Shown here: piece after piece, positions 49,931-57,707 of the stretch
How the letters are laid out: each line of letters starts with the position of its first letter
Position numbering within the stretch: the stretch's first letter is position 1
NCBI RefSeq assembly: GCF_036010505.1
Contig: NZ_CP108569.1
Coordinates: forward strand, 4,765,001 to 4,829,000
Origin: Streptomyces sp. NBC_01197
GTDB taxonomy: Bacteria > Actinomycetota > Actinomycetes > Streptomycetales > Streptomycetaceae
Reading direction: 5' to 3'
DNA length: 64,000 nucleotides
Notes under the pieces: model-generated
What the model was told of the DNA's origin: nothing
Seen by the model: the letters and a program-made list of their open reading frames with translations, nothing else
The model's database searches: none
Position numbers and translations under genes: made by a program

Positions 49931-50319
49931 GGGGATGATCGGTTTCGACAGCGGCTGTTGAAGCAGGTGAAGCGAGCCGAGGAAGCGGCAATGATCTCGT
50001 AAACCATATGTCGCAAAAAATAATCGCCAATTCTAAGCGCGATTCCCAGTCCTTCGCCCTCGCTGCCTAATAAGCAGTGACTGAAGGACCCTAAATGGGT
50101 GTCAGCCCGGGGAAGTTCCCGACCCGGATCCTGGCATAAGCTAGGGAACTAAACCACCGGTCCCGGTCACGGGGATCGGTGGGAAATCAAACAGTGACTG
50201 GGCCTGTCGGAGACTTGTTCGCGAGATCTCCGGGGCCGAGAAAATCGCAGCGAACTGCGCTCGGAGAAGCCCTGGTTCTGCACCGTTGGACGCGGGTTCG
50301 ATTCCCGCCATCTCCACCA
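49931..50319 (+). ncRNA. ssrA: Transfer-messenger RNA
   Basis: About 389 nt, ending in encoded CCA. The ends pair as GGGGATG with CATCTCC, including the G3-U wobble that alanyl-tRNA synthetase reads; the T-arm GCGGGTTCGATTCCCGC precedes. The tag frame is at 50026-50067 (ANSKRDSQSFALAA) followed by two UAA codons, a degradation tag ending in ALAA. Rescues stalled ribosomes with SmpB. Confidence 0.96.
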
Positions 50320-50330
50320 CCCCATGTGTG

Positions 50331-50375
50331 GCTCATGCCCTGCCGGAATTTTCCGGTGGGGCATGAGCTTTTTTT
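50331..50375 (+). terminator. ssrA intrinsic terminator
   Basis: 16-bp stem with two G-U pairs (50331-50346 with 50353-50368), AATTTT loop and seven Ts (50369-50375); a textbook Rho-independent terminator, unusual for this genome in having a U-tract. Confidence 0.93.
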
Positions 50376-50417
50376 GTGGTCCGGGCTGCAGTGAGGGTGC
50401 CGCGCCAGAAGCGGGAT

Positions 50418-50774
50418 TCAGGGCCAGTCGACCAGTCCACGGAACAGCAGGAAGACAAGGAGCAGGGAAACGGGGGCGGCCAGGGCGAGGAGCAGTCGGC
50501 GGTCGTTGTTGCGCTGCTGCCGCGGCAGGGACCAGCTCGCGAGCAGAAAGCCCAGAGGGAGCAGGAGCCCGAAAATGAATACGTCGAAGCCGGTGGAGTA
50601 GCTGGGGCTGAACCGGTTGAGTTCAGCTTCACTGCAGGAGTCGCAGGCCATGCCGGACAGCGCGGCCACGGTGAAGGCGACCAGGCCACACGGCAGTGTG
50701 ACGAACGTAGAGACCAGCGGCGCGATCCACGCCGGTTTGGAGCGGGCGTTCTGCTTGGCGTTGGTATCGGACAT
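50418..50774 (-). CDS. Small membrane protein, function unknown
   Basis: 118 aa. Three hydrophobic segments (about 20-42, 67-85, 97-113) with a CDSC cysteine pair between the first two, probably outside. I do not recognise the family. The start is the ATG at 50774; a GTG seven codons upstream is possible and neither has a strong ribosome site. It is the last of four minus-strand genes running from the WXG-type gene (54073) and lies 43 bp behind the ssrA terminator; the 244-bp gap to the next gene (50775-51018) holds nothing I can name. Third codon positions are less GC-biased than in the core genes. Confidence 0.6.
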   Translation of the reverse strand: MSDTNAKQNARSKPAWIAPLVSTFVTLPCGLVAFTVAALSGMACDSCSEAELNRFSPSYSTGFDVFIFGLLLPLGFLLASWSLPRQQRNNDRRLLLALAAPVSLLLVFLLFRGLVDWP

Positions 50775-51018
50775 ACGGTCACTCAACCCCACCACTGGTC
50801 CGAGAACATGAGCTTCTGTACTCAGCGGCGGTGACGGATTTGCTCAGGATCTCCTGGGGGGTTGGATCAGGCTGAACCAAGTCGGATCGCGGAGCCGGTT
50901 CTGGTGTGCTCTGCGGCAATGCCCAGGGTGTCACGCCCCGCTTCCGGCCAGCCTTTCTGGCTGCTACCGGCCGAGCCGAGCGGTCCGGTGCTGAGTCCGG
51001 TGTGGTGATACGGAGCCT

Positions 51019-51666
51019 TCACAAGCTTGGGGCAGTCGCCTTGGCGGGGAGCACTGAGGGGCGGTCGCATTTGGCGTCTTTGTGGGAGGCCTTGGCGAAG
51101 TCGAGGGCCAGGTCAACGAAGTTCTGGCGGATTTGGTTGTCTGAGCCTTGCATGGGTTTGAGGGCCATAGCGATGACAGTCAGGTTGTACGGAGTTCCGG
51201 TTGCCCCCTGGTGGGCGTAGCAGGGGACATCTATCACTGCCAGAGTCGGGGCTGATACGCCCTTGATGCCTGCGTTGAAGTGGGTGATCTTACCCCCAGA
51301 GGTTGGCGGCACCTCTTCGGCTGCCCACTTACGCCAAGGCCTCTCGTAGCCAATTTTGGCGGTTTCCAGAAGGAGTTCTTTGTTGTCATCGCCGTGCACT
51401 GTGCAGCTGATGCTGTAGCGGTGGTTCGCACTGGGGGACGATGTCGTGCTGAAGTCGTAGTGACTGGCCCTTGGGAGAGTGGAGTTAAGAAGATCGGCCA
51501 CAGCTTGATCATTGTGTGTATTGCTGCAGACATCGGCAGCTTGTATATGGCCGCGCGCCCCGTCGAATGCTCCGAGAAGGTAGGCCAGAAGGAGGCCGAT
51601 GGCGGCAGCGGCAATGGTCGCAGCGGAGCCGTAGACGAGAGGCTTGTGGTTGCGTGGTTGAGTCAC
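51019..51666 (-). CDS. Membrane-anchored extracytoplasmic protein, function unknown
   Basis: 215 aa. One N-terminal membrane helix (about 11-32, VYGSAATIAAAAIGLLLAYLLGAF), no lipobox, then a ~180-residue outside domain with four cysteines (VCSN, SCTV, PCYA, KCDR) that could form two disulphides. No family recognised. GTG start after AGGTGACC. It lies 25 bp behind the DUF6571-like gene on the same strand, so is probably co-transcribed and may act with it at the cell surface. Confidence 0.7.
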   Translation of the reverse strand: MTQPRNHKPLVYGSAATIAAAAIGLLLAYLLGAFDGARGHIQAADVCSNTHNDQAVADLLNSTLPRASHYDFSTTSSPSANHRYSISCTVHGDDNKELLLETAKIGYERPWRKWAAEEVPPTSGGKITHFNAGIKGVSAPTLAVIDVPCYAHQGATGTPYNLTVIAMALKPMQGSDNQIRQNFVDLALDFAKASHKDAKCDRPSVLPAKATAPSL

Positions 51667-51691
51667 AGTAGGTCACCTGATCGCTCTCGAA

Positions 51692-53691
51692 CTAGTTTGT
51701 AGAACCGTCTGCTTCGGTCTGGTGGATCAGACTGTGGGCATCGCGAAAGCCTTGGCCCGCCTGGTCTCCAGCCTGTGACTCGGAGTTTTCGGAGCCTGTG
51801 GCATCCTTTGCCGCTTCCTGGGCGGTCACGATTGTTGAGTGTTCCACGTCATCCAGCTCTTTCACGTTCTTGTAGACCTGCTGCTTGGCTTCTGTCCCGC
51901 CGTCGTCGCCGAACCCATTGATGAGGCCGTCGAACACCTTGCCCGAGGCTACTCCGGCAAGGCCGCCGGCTACGACGCCTACTGGTCCGGTGAATGGTGC
52001 TGTCGCGAGGGTCGTCACGCTGCCGACGACGGAACCGCCCCACGTGCTCGCTTGTCCCTTCCACGCATCGCCTCGTGTGGACGCGTCAGCATCATTTTTG
52101 TTGGCCTGGGACAGCCGGGCCTCTCCGATGACGCCTTGGAAGAGGCCGGTTTCGTAGGAAATGGAGTTGACAGTATTCTGGGTGCTTTCTGGATAGGCGT
52201 CGGGGTGCTTCACATGCTGCTCCGTCAGAGCGGCGGCGTAGACATGCTGGGAGACATTAAGTGTGTCGTAGCCCTCTTTGTTGCGGGCTACTGTGTGCAG
52301 AAATCGAGCGGCATCGTATTTATCGATTTTGGCGGTATCGCCAGGAGTGGGGAACAGCTGGTCGCCATTTTCGATGTCAGAGCTCAAGCTGCGGTGCAGA
52401 TCCGGCATGTACTCCGCAGCCGCGTCGGCGAAGCTGTCCGACATGAACGGGTACTTGCGTAGGCGATCCGAGTCTGCTGAAACCGACTTGACGAGATCCG
52501 AGAACAGGCCGGCCTGCGCCTTGGAGTGCTTCACGTCGTCGGCGGTGGCCTGTTCGCCAGGGCGGTGGCCGGTGGTGGCTGCTTCGATTGCCCATGCCAT
52601 CGAGTTGCGGCCGGTCACGCTCTCCTTGCCAGGTTGGCTGTCATTTGGCCACTTACGGTTCTCGAAGAGGTACGTGAAGTCGGACTCGGGTTTTCCGTCG
52701 CTTCCCTTGTGCTTGGCAGTGAAGAACTTGGTAGCCGCAGCCGGGCTGTTGGAGAGTGCCTTCATGTACCCGGTCATCGGATCGTAGCCCTGGTCGTTCC
52801 CCAGTTGGTTGAGCGTGCCCTCTCCGATGCCTCCTCCGCCCCAGCCCGAGCCGCGGAGCTGCTTGGACTTTTCCAGCACCCGTTTGTCCTCCGTGATGAG
52901 AGCCTTCCCGTAGTCAGTGAGGAACTTGTCGTCGTAGTCCCCGTAGCGCATCAGGTTGCTCATGACGAGGAACCCATGGGGGCCGCCGGAATCTCCATGC
53001 GGAGGGGGGCCTGGCTCCCTGATCGGTTTGTCGCCGATCTCGACCATTTCCTTCTTCCAGGCCTTCATGGTCGGGGTGTCGGAGTTCGTGGCCTGGGCGA
53101 TGGTAAGGCTGAGGTTCTTCTGTAGCTCGTCGAGATCGCGCTTGCGCTCAAAATCCGGGCGGTATGCGGGGGCATCACTGAGCCCGCTCATTTTCTCCCA
53201 GAACTGCAGCGTCCCCTTCGGTCCGAGGGCCGCTGCGAACTTCTCTGCGAACGGGTACTGGTCGTTGTTCAACGCGAGGATAGCGTTCAGTTCATCGAAC
53301 TCTGCGGGAGACAGATCCTTGGGGTCCTTTTTGGCGAGCTCCGCGCCGCGCTTGGCTTCTCTCGCTGCCGCCGCGATAGCGGCTCGCGAGACCTGCGACT
53401 CGGATATCTGGACCATTCCGTTGAAGTGGGGATAGGGTTCGTTGTCCGTGTTCATGCTCAAGTGGTAACGCTGCTTCAACAGGGGGAGTTCGTCCCTGGC
53501 CCAGTTCGCTACGTGTACGACATCGGAGAGGTCCTTCGTCCCCAGGCCGTAGTAGGCGAGCTGCGACTTGTAGTAGGACGCCCGGTTCGAGAGGTTCTCC
53601 TGATCCCGCTGTATGGAATCGATTGTTGCCTTGAGGGGCCCGGATCTATTCCGGAGAAGACACTCTGGGTACCCTCATTTGTCCTGGCCAT
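51692..53691 (-). CDS. DUF6571-like protein, split by a -1 frameshift
   Basis: Two frames: the first (ATG 53691) gives MARTNEGTQSVFSGIDPGP and then non-family residues to a stop at 53509; the second, shifted by -1, is open from before 53635 to 51692 and begins LKATIDSIQRDQENLSNRASYYK. Joined at GGGCCCC (53635-53641) they make one sensible 666-aa protein resembling the DUF6571 family found with WXG proteins in Streptomyces: a helical N-terminus, a conserved middle (FTAKHK...FTYLFENRKWPN, NSMAWAIEAATTGHRPGE, RFLHTVARNKEGYDTLNVSQHVY) and a Gly/Ala-rich hydrophobic stretch (about 546-590) near the C-terminus. The alternative start TTG 53479 would lack 71 conserved-looking residues. GGGGGAAG precedes the ATG. 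Programmed frameshift, a mutation and a sequencing indel are all possible. Confidence 0.75.
53635..53641 (-). promoter_or_regulatory. Slippery heptamer G GGC CCC
   Basis: In the frame of the ATG at 53691 the codons read CCG GGC CCC TCA, so G-GGC-CCC fits the X-XXY-YYZ rule for -1 frameshifting exactly; slipping one base continues as CTC AAG GCA in the long frame. The first frame would otherwise end at 53509. Confidence 0.55.
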
Positions 53692-53740
53692 GCGAGATTG
53701 CTTCCCCCGTGTCAGATGTGCAGGTAATGCCGAGATGCCC

Positions 53741-54073
53741 TCATGGTAGGTGCCTGTTGCGATTCATTGCCTGGGCTTCCTCGGGTGTGACCTTCTCCGG
53801 CATCCGGTCGAGTTCTCGCTGAATGTCCGCGATCACCTTGTCGATTCGCGTATGTACCGTTTTGCGACGGCCAGTGACGTCGCTATGCCATTTGTCGGCG
53901 TTTTTGCCGACCCAGGATTTTTTAGAGTCCCGGCCACCATTCCCGATGTCTGCTGCCGCCCGCTTCAACGCGCCTACAAGGTCGGCCCGCTCCTTTGTGA
54001 GCTGCTTCTTGATGCCCATCAGGCGCTCTCGGTCCGGGTTGTCCACCTTTGTGGTTTTACTGTCGTCTCCCAT
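53741..54073 (-). CDS. WXG100-like small helical protein
   Basis: 110 aa, highly charged and helical, with a central W-V-G (KKSWVGKNADKWHSDV, about residue 55) between two predicted helices, the hairpin layout of WXG100/ESAT-6 type VII secretion substrates. A C-terminal YxxxD/E signal is not evident. ATG at 54073 with GGGGAGGGC upstream is a clear start; longer frames upstream are not. It lies 49 bp before the DUF6571-like gene and opens the four-gene minus-strand unit. Confidence 0.75.
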   Translation of the reverse strand: MGDDSKTTKVDNPDRERLMGIKKQLTKERADLVGALKRAAADIGNGGRDSKKSWVGKNADKWHSDVTGRRKTVHTRIDKVIADIQRELDRMPEKVTPEEAQAMNRNRHLP

Positions 54074-54410
54074 GCCCTCCCCATTCGCAACGGCCAATCG
54101 TCGCATGGGTGTTGGAACGATGAAACTGGTCTTCCATTCCTGGCGTGGCGTTGCTGCTTCGACTGTCCTGAGGGAGTGCTGAGGTCGCTGACCAGCTTGG
54201 TTCGTGGAGCGATCGGTCCGGCGGGTGGCTTTGGTGATCTCGCTGCGTCCAGGGCGCGATGGGCTTCCCGCCGCGGGAGCACAGGACTTCGGCTTGTTTG
54301 CGACCACGCCCGCTCGGGACCGTGCCACCCGTGGTGGTGTCACCCCTCGGTTACGGATAGCGTTGGGATCTTACTCGGCCTTTACCCTCCACCCCTCTGG
54401 GAGTCCTCGC

Positions 54411-55061
54411 GTGAACCGCCCGACCCGGCTCGTGACAGCCGCGCTCACCGTGTCCGCTGCCCTGTTGCTGGCTGCCTGCGGCCCAGAGGGCGGTAGTGAC
54501 TCGACCTCGGACAAGATCAAGGGGGCTGACGGAGGCGGGAAGGCGTCGGCGCCGGCCGGCGATGCGACATCGGCGGCGCCCAGTGGGGCCAAGCGTCCGG
54601 TGATCACGTTCCCGAGCGACTTCCAGGTGGAATTCGAGGGCTGGACGAACAACGACCCGAAGCTCCAGGCGGTCATGGATGACGGCAAGGAGCGACTCCG
54701 CGGGACCTACGCCGCAGTCATCGAAGGCGATCCGCGAGCGAAGTACGCCGCCTTCTATAACTTGGGCAGTGCCCTGAGCACGGAGAAGAAGTGGATCAGT
54801 GGTTTCGCAGACAAGGACTTGACGCTCGTCGGTGAAGCTCGGGTGTCCCATCCGCAAGTCCGTATCAGCCCGGACGGATCGGGCACGCTCTTCTACTGTG
54901 TTGATGAGAGCAAGGGTTCCACGAAGAACAGGAAGACTGGGGAAGGCACAAGCACGCCGGCCGACAAGGCGCACGTGTTGTACCAAACCAAATTGGCCAA
55001 GACCAATGAGGGCATCTGGAAGACCACATCGGTCACGACGACGCAGGGCGGTTGCGGGTGA
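54411..55061 (+). CDS. Secreted lipoprotein, function unknown
   Basis: 216 aa. Signal peptide VNRPTRLVTAALTVSAALLLAAC with lipobox cysteine at residue 23, a Gly/Ser/Ala/Lys linker, then a ~150-residue domain (ITFPSDFQVEFEGWTNNDPKLQAVMDDGKERLRGTYAAVIEGD...) found in many Streptomyces lipoproteins, without known role; two further cysteines (FYCVDE, GGCG). GTG at 54411; ribosome site weak. Its stop overlaps the ATG of the next gene (TGATG), so the two are translated together. Divergent from the WXG-type gene. Confidence 0.82.
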   Translation: MNRPTRLVTAALTVSAALLLAACGPEGGSDSTSDKIKGADGGGKASAPAGDATSAAPSGAKRPVITFPSDFQVEFEGWTNNDPKLQAVMDDGKERLRGTYAAVIEGDPRAKYAAFYNLGSALSTEKKWISGFADKDLTLVGEARVSHPQVRISPDGSGTLFYCVDESKGSTKNRKTGEGTSTPADKAHVLYQTKLAKTNEGIWKTTSVTTTQGGCG

Positions 55062-56125
55062 TGAGGCGCAACCGTTCCGTTCTTGGCCTGACCACAGCGG
55101 CGTTGATGGCGACTCTGCTCGCACCTGGCTCGGCCTTTGCCTTTGGTGATGACAATGGTGAGTCAGCTGGGCGCCCCACAGGTCATTCCGGTGGTGGAGC
55201 CAGCGGCAAGGATCTGATGGCGAACGTCTCCCAGTCGAAGATCGTCGTCAAGCCAACCGCTGGCGCCGTGTCGGGGGCCTCTGCTGGGAAACTCACCCCT
55301 GTGGATCCCAACTGGGTGCCTCCAACCTGCTGGTATGAACCGGCTATGACGCCAGAACAGCTCAAATCCGGCGTGGACAGGTTGAAGACAGATGGTGGCT
55401 TGGGTGCGGTCAATGCCAAGCTCTTCTGGTCTGCGGGTCTATTCGTCGACCAGTACATGAAGGGTAAGGAGGCTGAAGGCTACAAGAACTACAACCTGGG
55501 CAAGAAAGGCATGTTCTGGCGCAGCGTCGTCCGCAAGGGTTTTGAGATGGACATCAGGGCATGGGATTGCAGTAAGATCATGTTCTGGCAGGATGCTGGC
55601 ACTGTCCCCGACGATGTGAATGCGCCGACACCGGATGTCCTGGCGGCCTATGCATACGACAAGATCCGAGTGCCGGACACGCATGTCAAGTTGAAGCCAG
55701 CCGTGAAGTCGACAGTAAATCTCCCTACGTGGGTGTGGCTGGACAAGGGAACGTTCAAGCAGGTCAAGGTACGCGCCGTGTTGCCTGGTACTGGATTGTG
55801 GGCGGAAACCACGGCCAAGCCGGTCAGCCTGCATCTGGAACCGGGTACCGAGGATGCCCAGGTCTCCCCTTCATCGGGCGATTGCCTGATCAACGCGGAT
55901 GAGTCGATCGGCGCCCCGTACAGCAAGGGGGACGCGGATAAGACGCCCCCGTGCGGCATCACGTATCTGCGGGCGACCGACGGCAAGCCGTATCAGTTGA
56001 AGGCGTCGGTGACGTGGCAGATCTCGTGGACGGGGTCCGGCGGGGCGAACGGGGATCTCCCGGACGGGACCTTCGAATCCACGCAGGACATGAATGTTCA
56101 GGAGATCCAGTCCGTCAACCGCTGA
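55061..56125 (+). CDS. Secreted protein, function unknown
   Basis: 354 aa. Cleavable signal peptide (MRRNRSVLGLTTAALMATLLAPGSAFA), then a mature domain with WVPPTCWYEPAMTPEQLKSGVD, CSKIMFWQDAG, LPTWVWLDKGTFKQVKVRAVLPGTGLWAETTAKP, CLINADESIGAPYSKGDADKTPPCGITYLRA and a final VTWQISWTG segment. Four cysteines suggest disulphides. I recall such proteins paired with the preceding lipoprotein type beside DUF6571/WXG genes in Streptomyces; no function is known. Start overlaps the lipoprotein stop by one base. Confidence 0.82.
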   Translation: MRRNRSVLGLTTAALMATLLAPGSAFAFGDDNGESAGRPTGHSGGGASGKDLMANVSQSKIVVKPTAGAVSGASAGKLTPVDPNWVPPTCWYEPAMTPEQLKSGVDRLKTDGGLGAVNAKLFWSAGLFVDQYMKGKEAEGYKNYNLGKKGMFWRSVVRKGFEMDIRAWDCSKIMFWQDAGTVPDDVNAPTPDVLAAYAYDKIRVPDTHVKLKPAVKSTVNLPTWVWLDKGTFKQVKVRAVLPGTGLWAETTAKPVSLHLEPGTEDAQVSPSSGDCLINADESIGAPYSKGDADKTPPCGITYLRATDGKPYQLKASVTWQISWTGSGGANGDLPDGTFESTQDMNVQEIQSVNR

Positions 56126-56145
56126 CCCGCGGCAGGGACGCCTCG

Positions 56146-56637
56146 CTACGGTTGCCGGGTGAAGCTGTAGGCGGCCACCGCCGAGGTCTTTCCGTACGGT
56201 TGCAGAGTGAGCTCCGTCAGGTTTCCTCTCTGGAAGCTGAATTCTGTCGGCTTCTCTCCGCATTCCACCGTGGGGATGTCGCCCGCGTGTGGCCTCTTGG
56301 TTGTCCGCATCACGTCGAAACTTCCTTCGCCTGCGCAGGCCACGACGAATTTCACTCTCTTCGCGGTGGTGGCAGGGATCGGAACGAGCACCTCTGATTT
56401 GGTGACGCGAAGCCAGTTGCTTTCGATCAGCCGCTCGGAACCCGGCGGCGGCAGCGCCTTCACTGCCGCCGCCCGCAACTGCGCGACGCTGGTTTCCCGG
56501 GGCGCTGGGGATGTGCTCGTCGCCGGCCGGTGCCTGCCTTCCGAACTACCGTCCGCGCATCCGGTCGCGAGGATGACGGTCCCGAGGAGGCAGCAGCCTG
56601 TCCGCAGGAGGCGGGCGGCCGTTCTGGGCGCAGTCAC
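56146..56637 (-). CDS. Small lipoprotein, function unknown
   Basis: 163 aa. Signal sequence VTAPRTAARLLRTGCCLLGTVILATGC with lipobox cysteine at residue 27, a short Ser/Thr/Pro linker and a ~115-residue beta-rich domain with cysteines in VVACAGEG and VECGEKP. Not recognised. GTG start overlaps the stop of the upstream gene (GTGA), so translation is coupled with the PH-like gene. Converges on the secreted-protein gene with 20 bp between stops. Confidence 0.75.
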   Translation of the reverse strand: MTAPRTAARLLRTGCCLLGTVILATGCADGSSEGRHRPATSTSPAPRETSVAQLRAAAVKALPPPGSERLIESNWLRVTKSEVLVPIPATTAKRVKFVVACAGEGSFDVMRTTKRPHAGDIPTVECGEKPTEFSFQRGNLTELTLQPYGKTSAVAAYSFTRQP

Positions 56638-57056
56638 GGTGTCGGCTGGTAGCCGGTCAACATGCCGAGCATGTGGTCCATCTCCGGGCGCCAGATGCGG
56701 TGCACGTTCATCTTGGTGGGCTTGGGCTGGCCCGGCAGTTGGAGGCGGAACGAGCTCCACAGCCAGCCGCGCTTGATGTGGCTGACCGCACTCATGGCCT
56801 CGGCCGGCTGGAGGGCGTGGACGATCTCATGCGGGCGGTTGCTCATACGGCTGGCCTTGTGGATCAGGACGGCCTGGTCGGTCACGGTGACGAAGTAATA
56901 CGTGAGGAACGACTGGCCGATCACGCCCAGCAAGCTCATCAGTACCGGGTTCGGGCCCGCGATGGCCTGGATGGAGACGTGCGGGCGGTCGCTCGGGTTG
57001 GCCTGAGCGATGGCCGCGTTGATCTGTTCTTGGATGGTCGCCTTACGTATGGCCAT
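56634..57056 (-). CDS. Conserved protein, possible bacterial PH-like domain
   Basis: 140 aa, no signal. The segment PNPVLMSLLGVIGQSFLTYYFVTVTDQAVLIHKASRMSNRPHEIVHALQPAEAMSAVSHIKRGWLWSSFRLQLPGQ has the strand pattern of bacterial PH-like domains, including the typical VTVTDQAVLIHKAS. ATG at 57056 behind GGGGGAGGGCCTC, a strong site. Operon with the lipoprotein gene that follows. Confidence 0.72.
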   Translation of the reverse strand: MAIRKATIQEQINAAIAQANPSDRPHVSIQAIAGPNPVLMSLLGVIGQSFLTYYFVTVTDQAVLIHKASRMSNRPHEIVHALQPAEAMSAVSHIKRGWLWSSFRLQLPGQPKPTKMNVHRIWRPEMDHMLGMLTGYQPTP

Positions 57057-57220
57057 GAGGCCCTCCCCCTGTTGTGATGAACGATGCAGAGTAACGGGGG
57101 AGAGCGGGGGGGCCTCCGGGCGGGGTGGCCGGGGGCGCGCATCCTCTGCGAACCCTCGCGCTCGTGCAACTCTCGCCGTCAGCTGCATGGTTGGCTGCCC
57201 GGAACGGCCGTACTTTCGGG

Positions 57221-57370
57221 CTATCGGGGGCGGAAGCGGCTCCGCTTGTTTGCCTCACGGACCCTGGCGAGCAGTTCCTCGCGGCGATGGCGGCGCTGTG
57301 CTGCGAATTTCTCCTCCGCCTTCTCCTCCTTCTCGGTCTCCTCTTCTCGTTGCTCGGGCCCACTGGTCAT
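57221..57370 (-). CDS. Very small charged protein
   Basis: 49 aa, helical and charged: an acidic first half (EQREEETEKEEKAEEK) and a basic second half (RRHRREELLARVREANKRSRF). Supported by its ATGA overlap with the stop of the gene upstream, although nothing is known of it. Could bind nucleic acid or be a coiled-coil partner of its neighbour. Confidence 0.5.
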   Translation of the reverse strand: MTSGPEQREEETEKEEKAEEKFAAQRRHRREELLARVREANKRSRFRPR

Positions 57371-57594
57371 GTGGCACGCCGCCGCAGGACCTCCGCCAGT
57401 CGCCGGGCCACATCCGGGTTGCACCGTCCGAGTTCCACGAGCGGTGGCAGATAGTCGCTGGCGAGCGAAACCGGGTCGAGCCCCAGCGATGGCAGGAGGA
57501 CGTCCGCCTCCGTCAGCGCCTCACGCAGTTCGTCCCGGGCCGATTCCGCGTCGCGTAGCTGTGCAACTGCCGTGCTGCGATGTGCAGTTCCCAT
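57367..57594 (-). CDS. Small helical protein next to the DUF5753 regulator
   Basis: 75 aa, predicted all-helical: VAQLRDAESARDELREALTEADVLLPSLGLDPVSLASDYLPPLVELGRCNPDVARRLAEVLRRRAT. Small proteins with this LG-x-C-x-P-x-x-A-x-x-L-A-x-x-L pattern are common in Streptomyces beside helix-turn-helix/DUF5753 genes. ATG at 57594, divergent from that regulator with a 113-bp gap. Confidence 0.62.
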   Translation of the reverse strand: MGTAHRSTAVAQLRDAESARDELREALTEADVLLPSLGLDPVSLASDYLPPLVELGRCNPDVARRLAEVLRRRAT

Positions 57595-57672
57595 GTCCGC
57601 CGTGCCTTTCGCTCTGCCTGTACCTTTCCCTCAAAGCATCGGTGTGTAGAGCTTCGGTCACCAGGGGTAGCG

Positions 57673-57697
57673 GTTTTCGGAGTGCTGGAACGAAAAC
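57673..57697. promoter_or_regulatory. Inverted repeat before the DUF5753 regulator
   Basis: GTTTTCG-N11-CGAAAAC, perfect 7-bp arms, ending 10 nt before the GTG of the regulator. AT-rich in a GC-rich setting and placed as an autoregulatory operator would be. Confidence 0.45.
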
Positions 57698-57707
57698 GGG
57701 AGCGACA

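Noticed and set aside
50281..50330. att site of an integrated element at the ssrA 3' end
   Set aside because: I searched by eye for a second copy of the tmRNA T-arm/3' end to the end of the window and for an integrase gene and saw neither; a remote att beyond 64 kb or decay cannot be excluded.
50906..51702. Plus-strand frames over the 51019-51666 gene
   Set aside because: The minus-strand product has a clear membrane anchor and conserved-looking cysteines; the plus-strand frames have no start signals.
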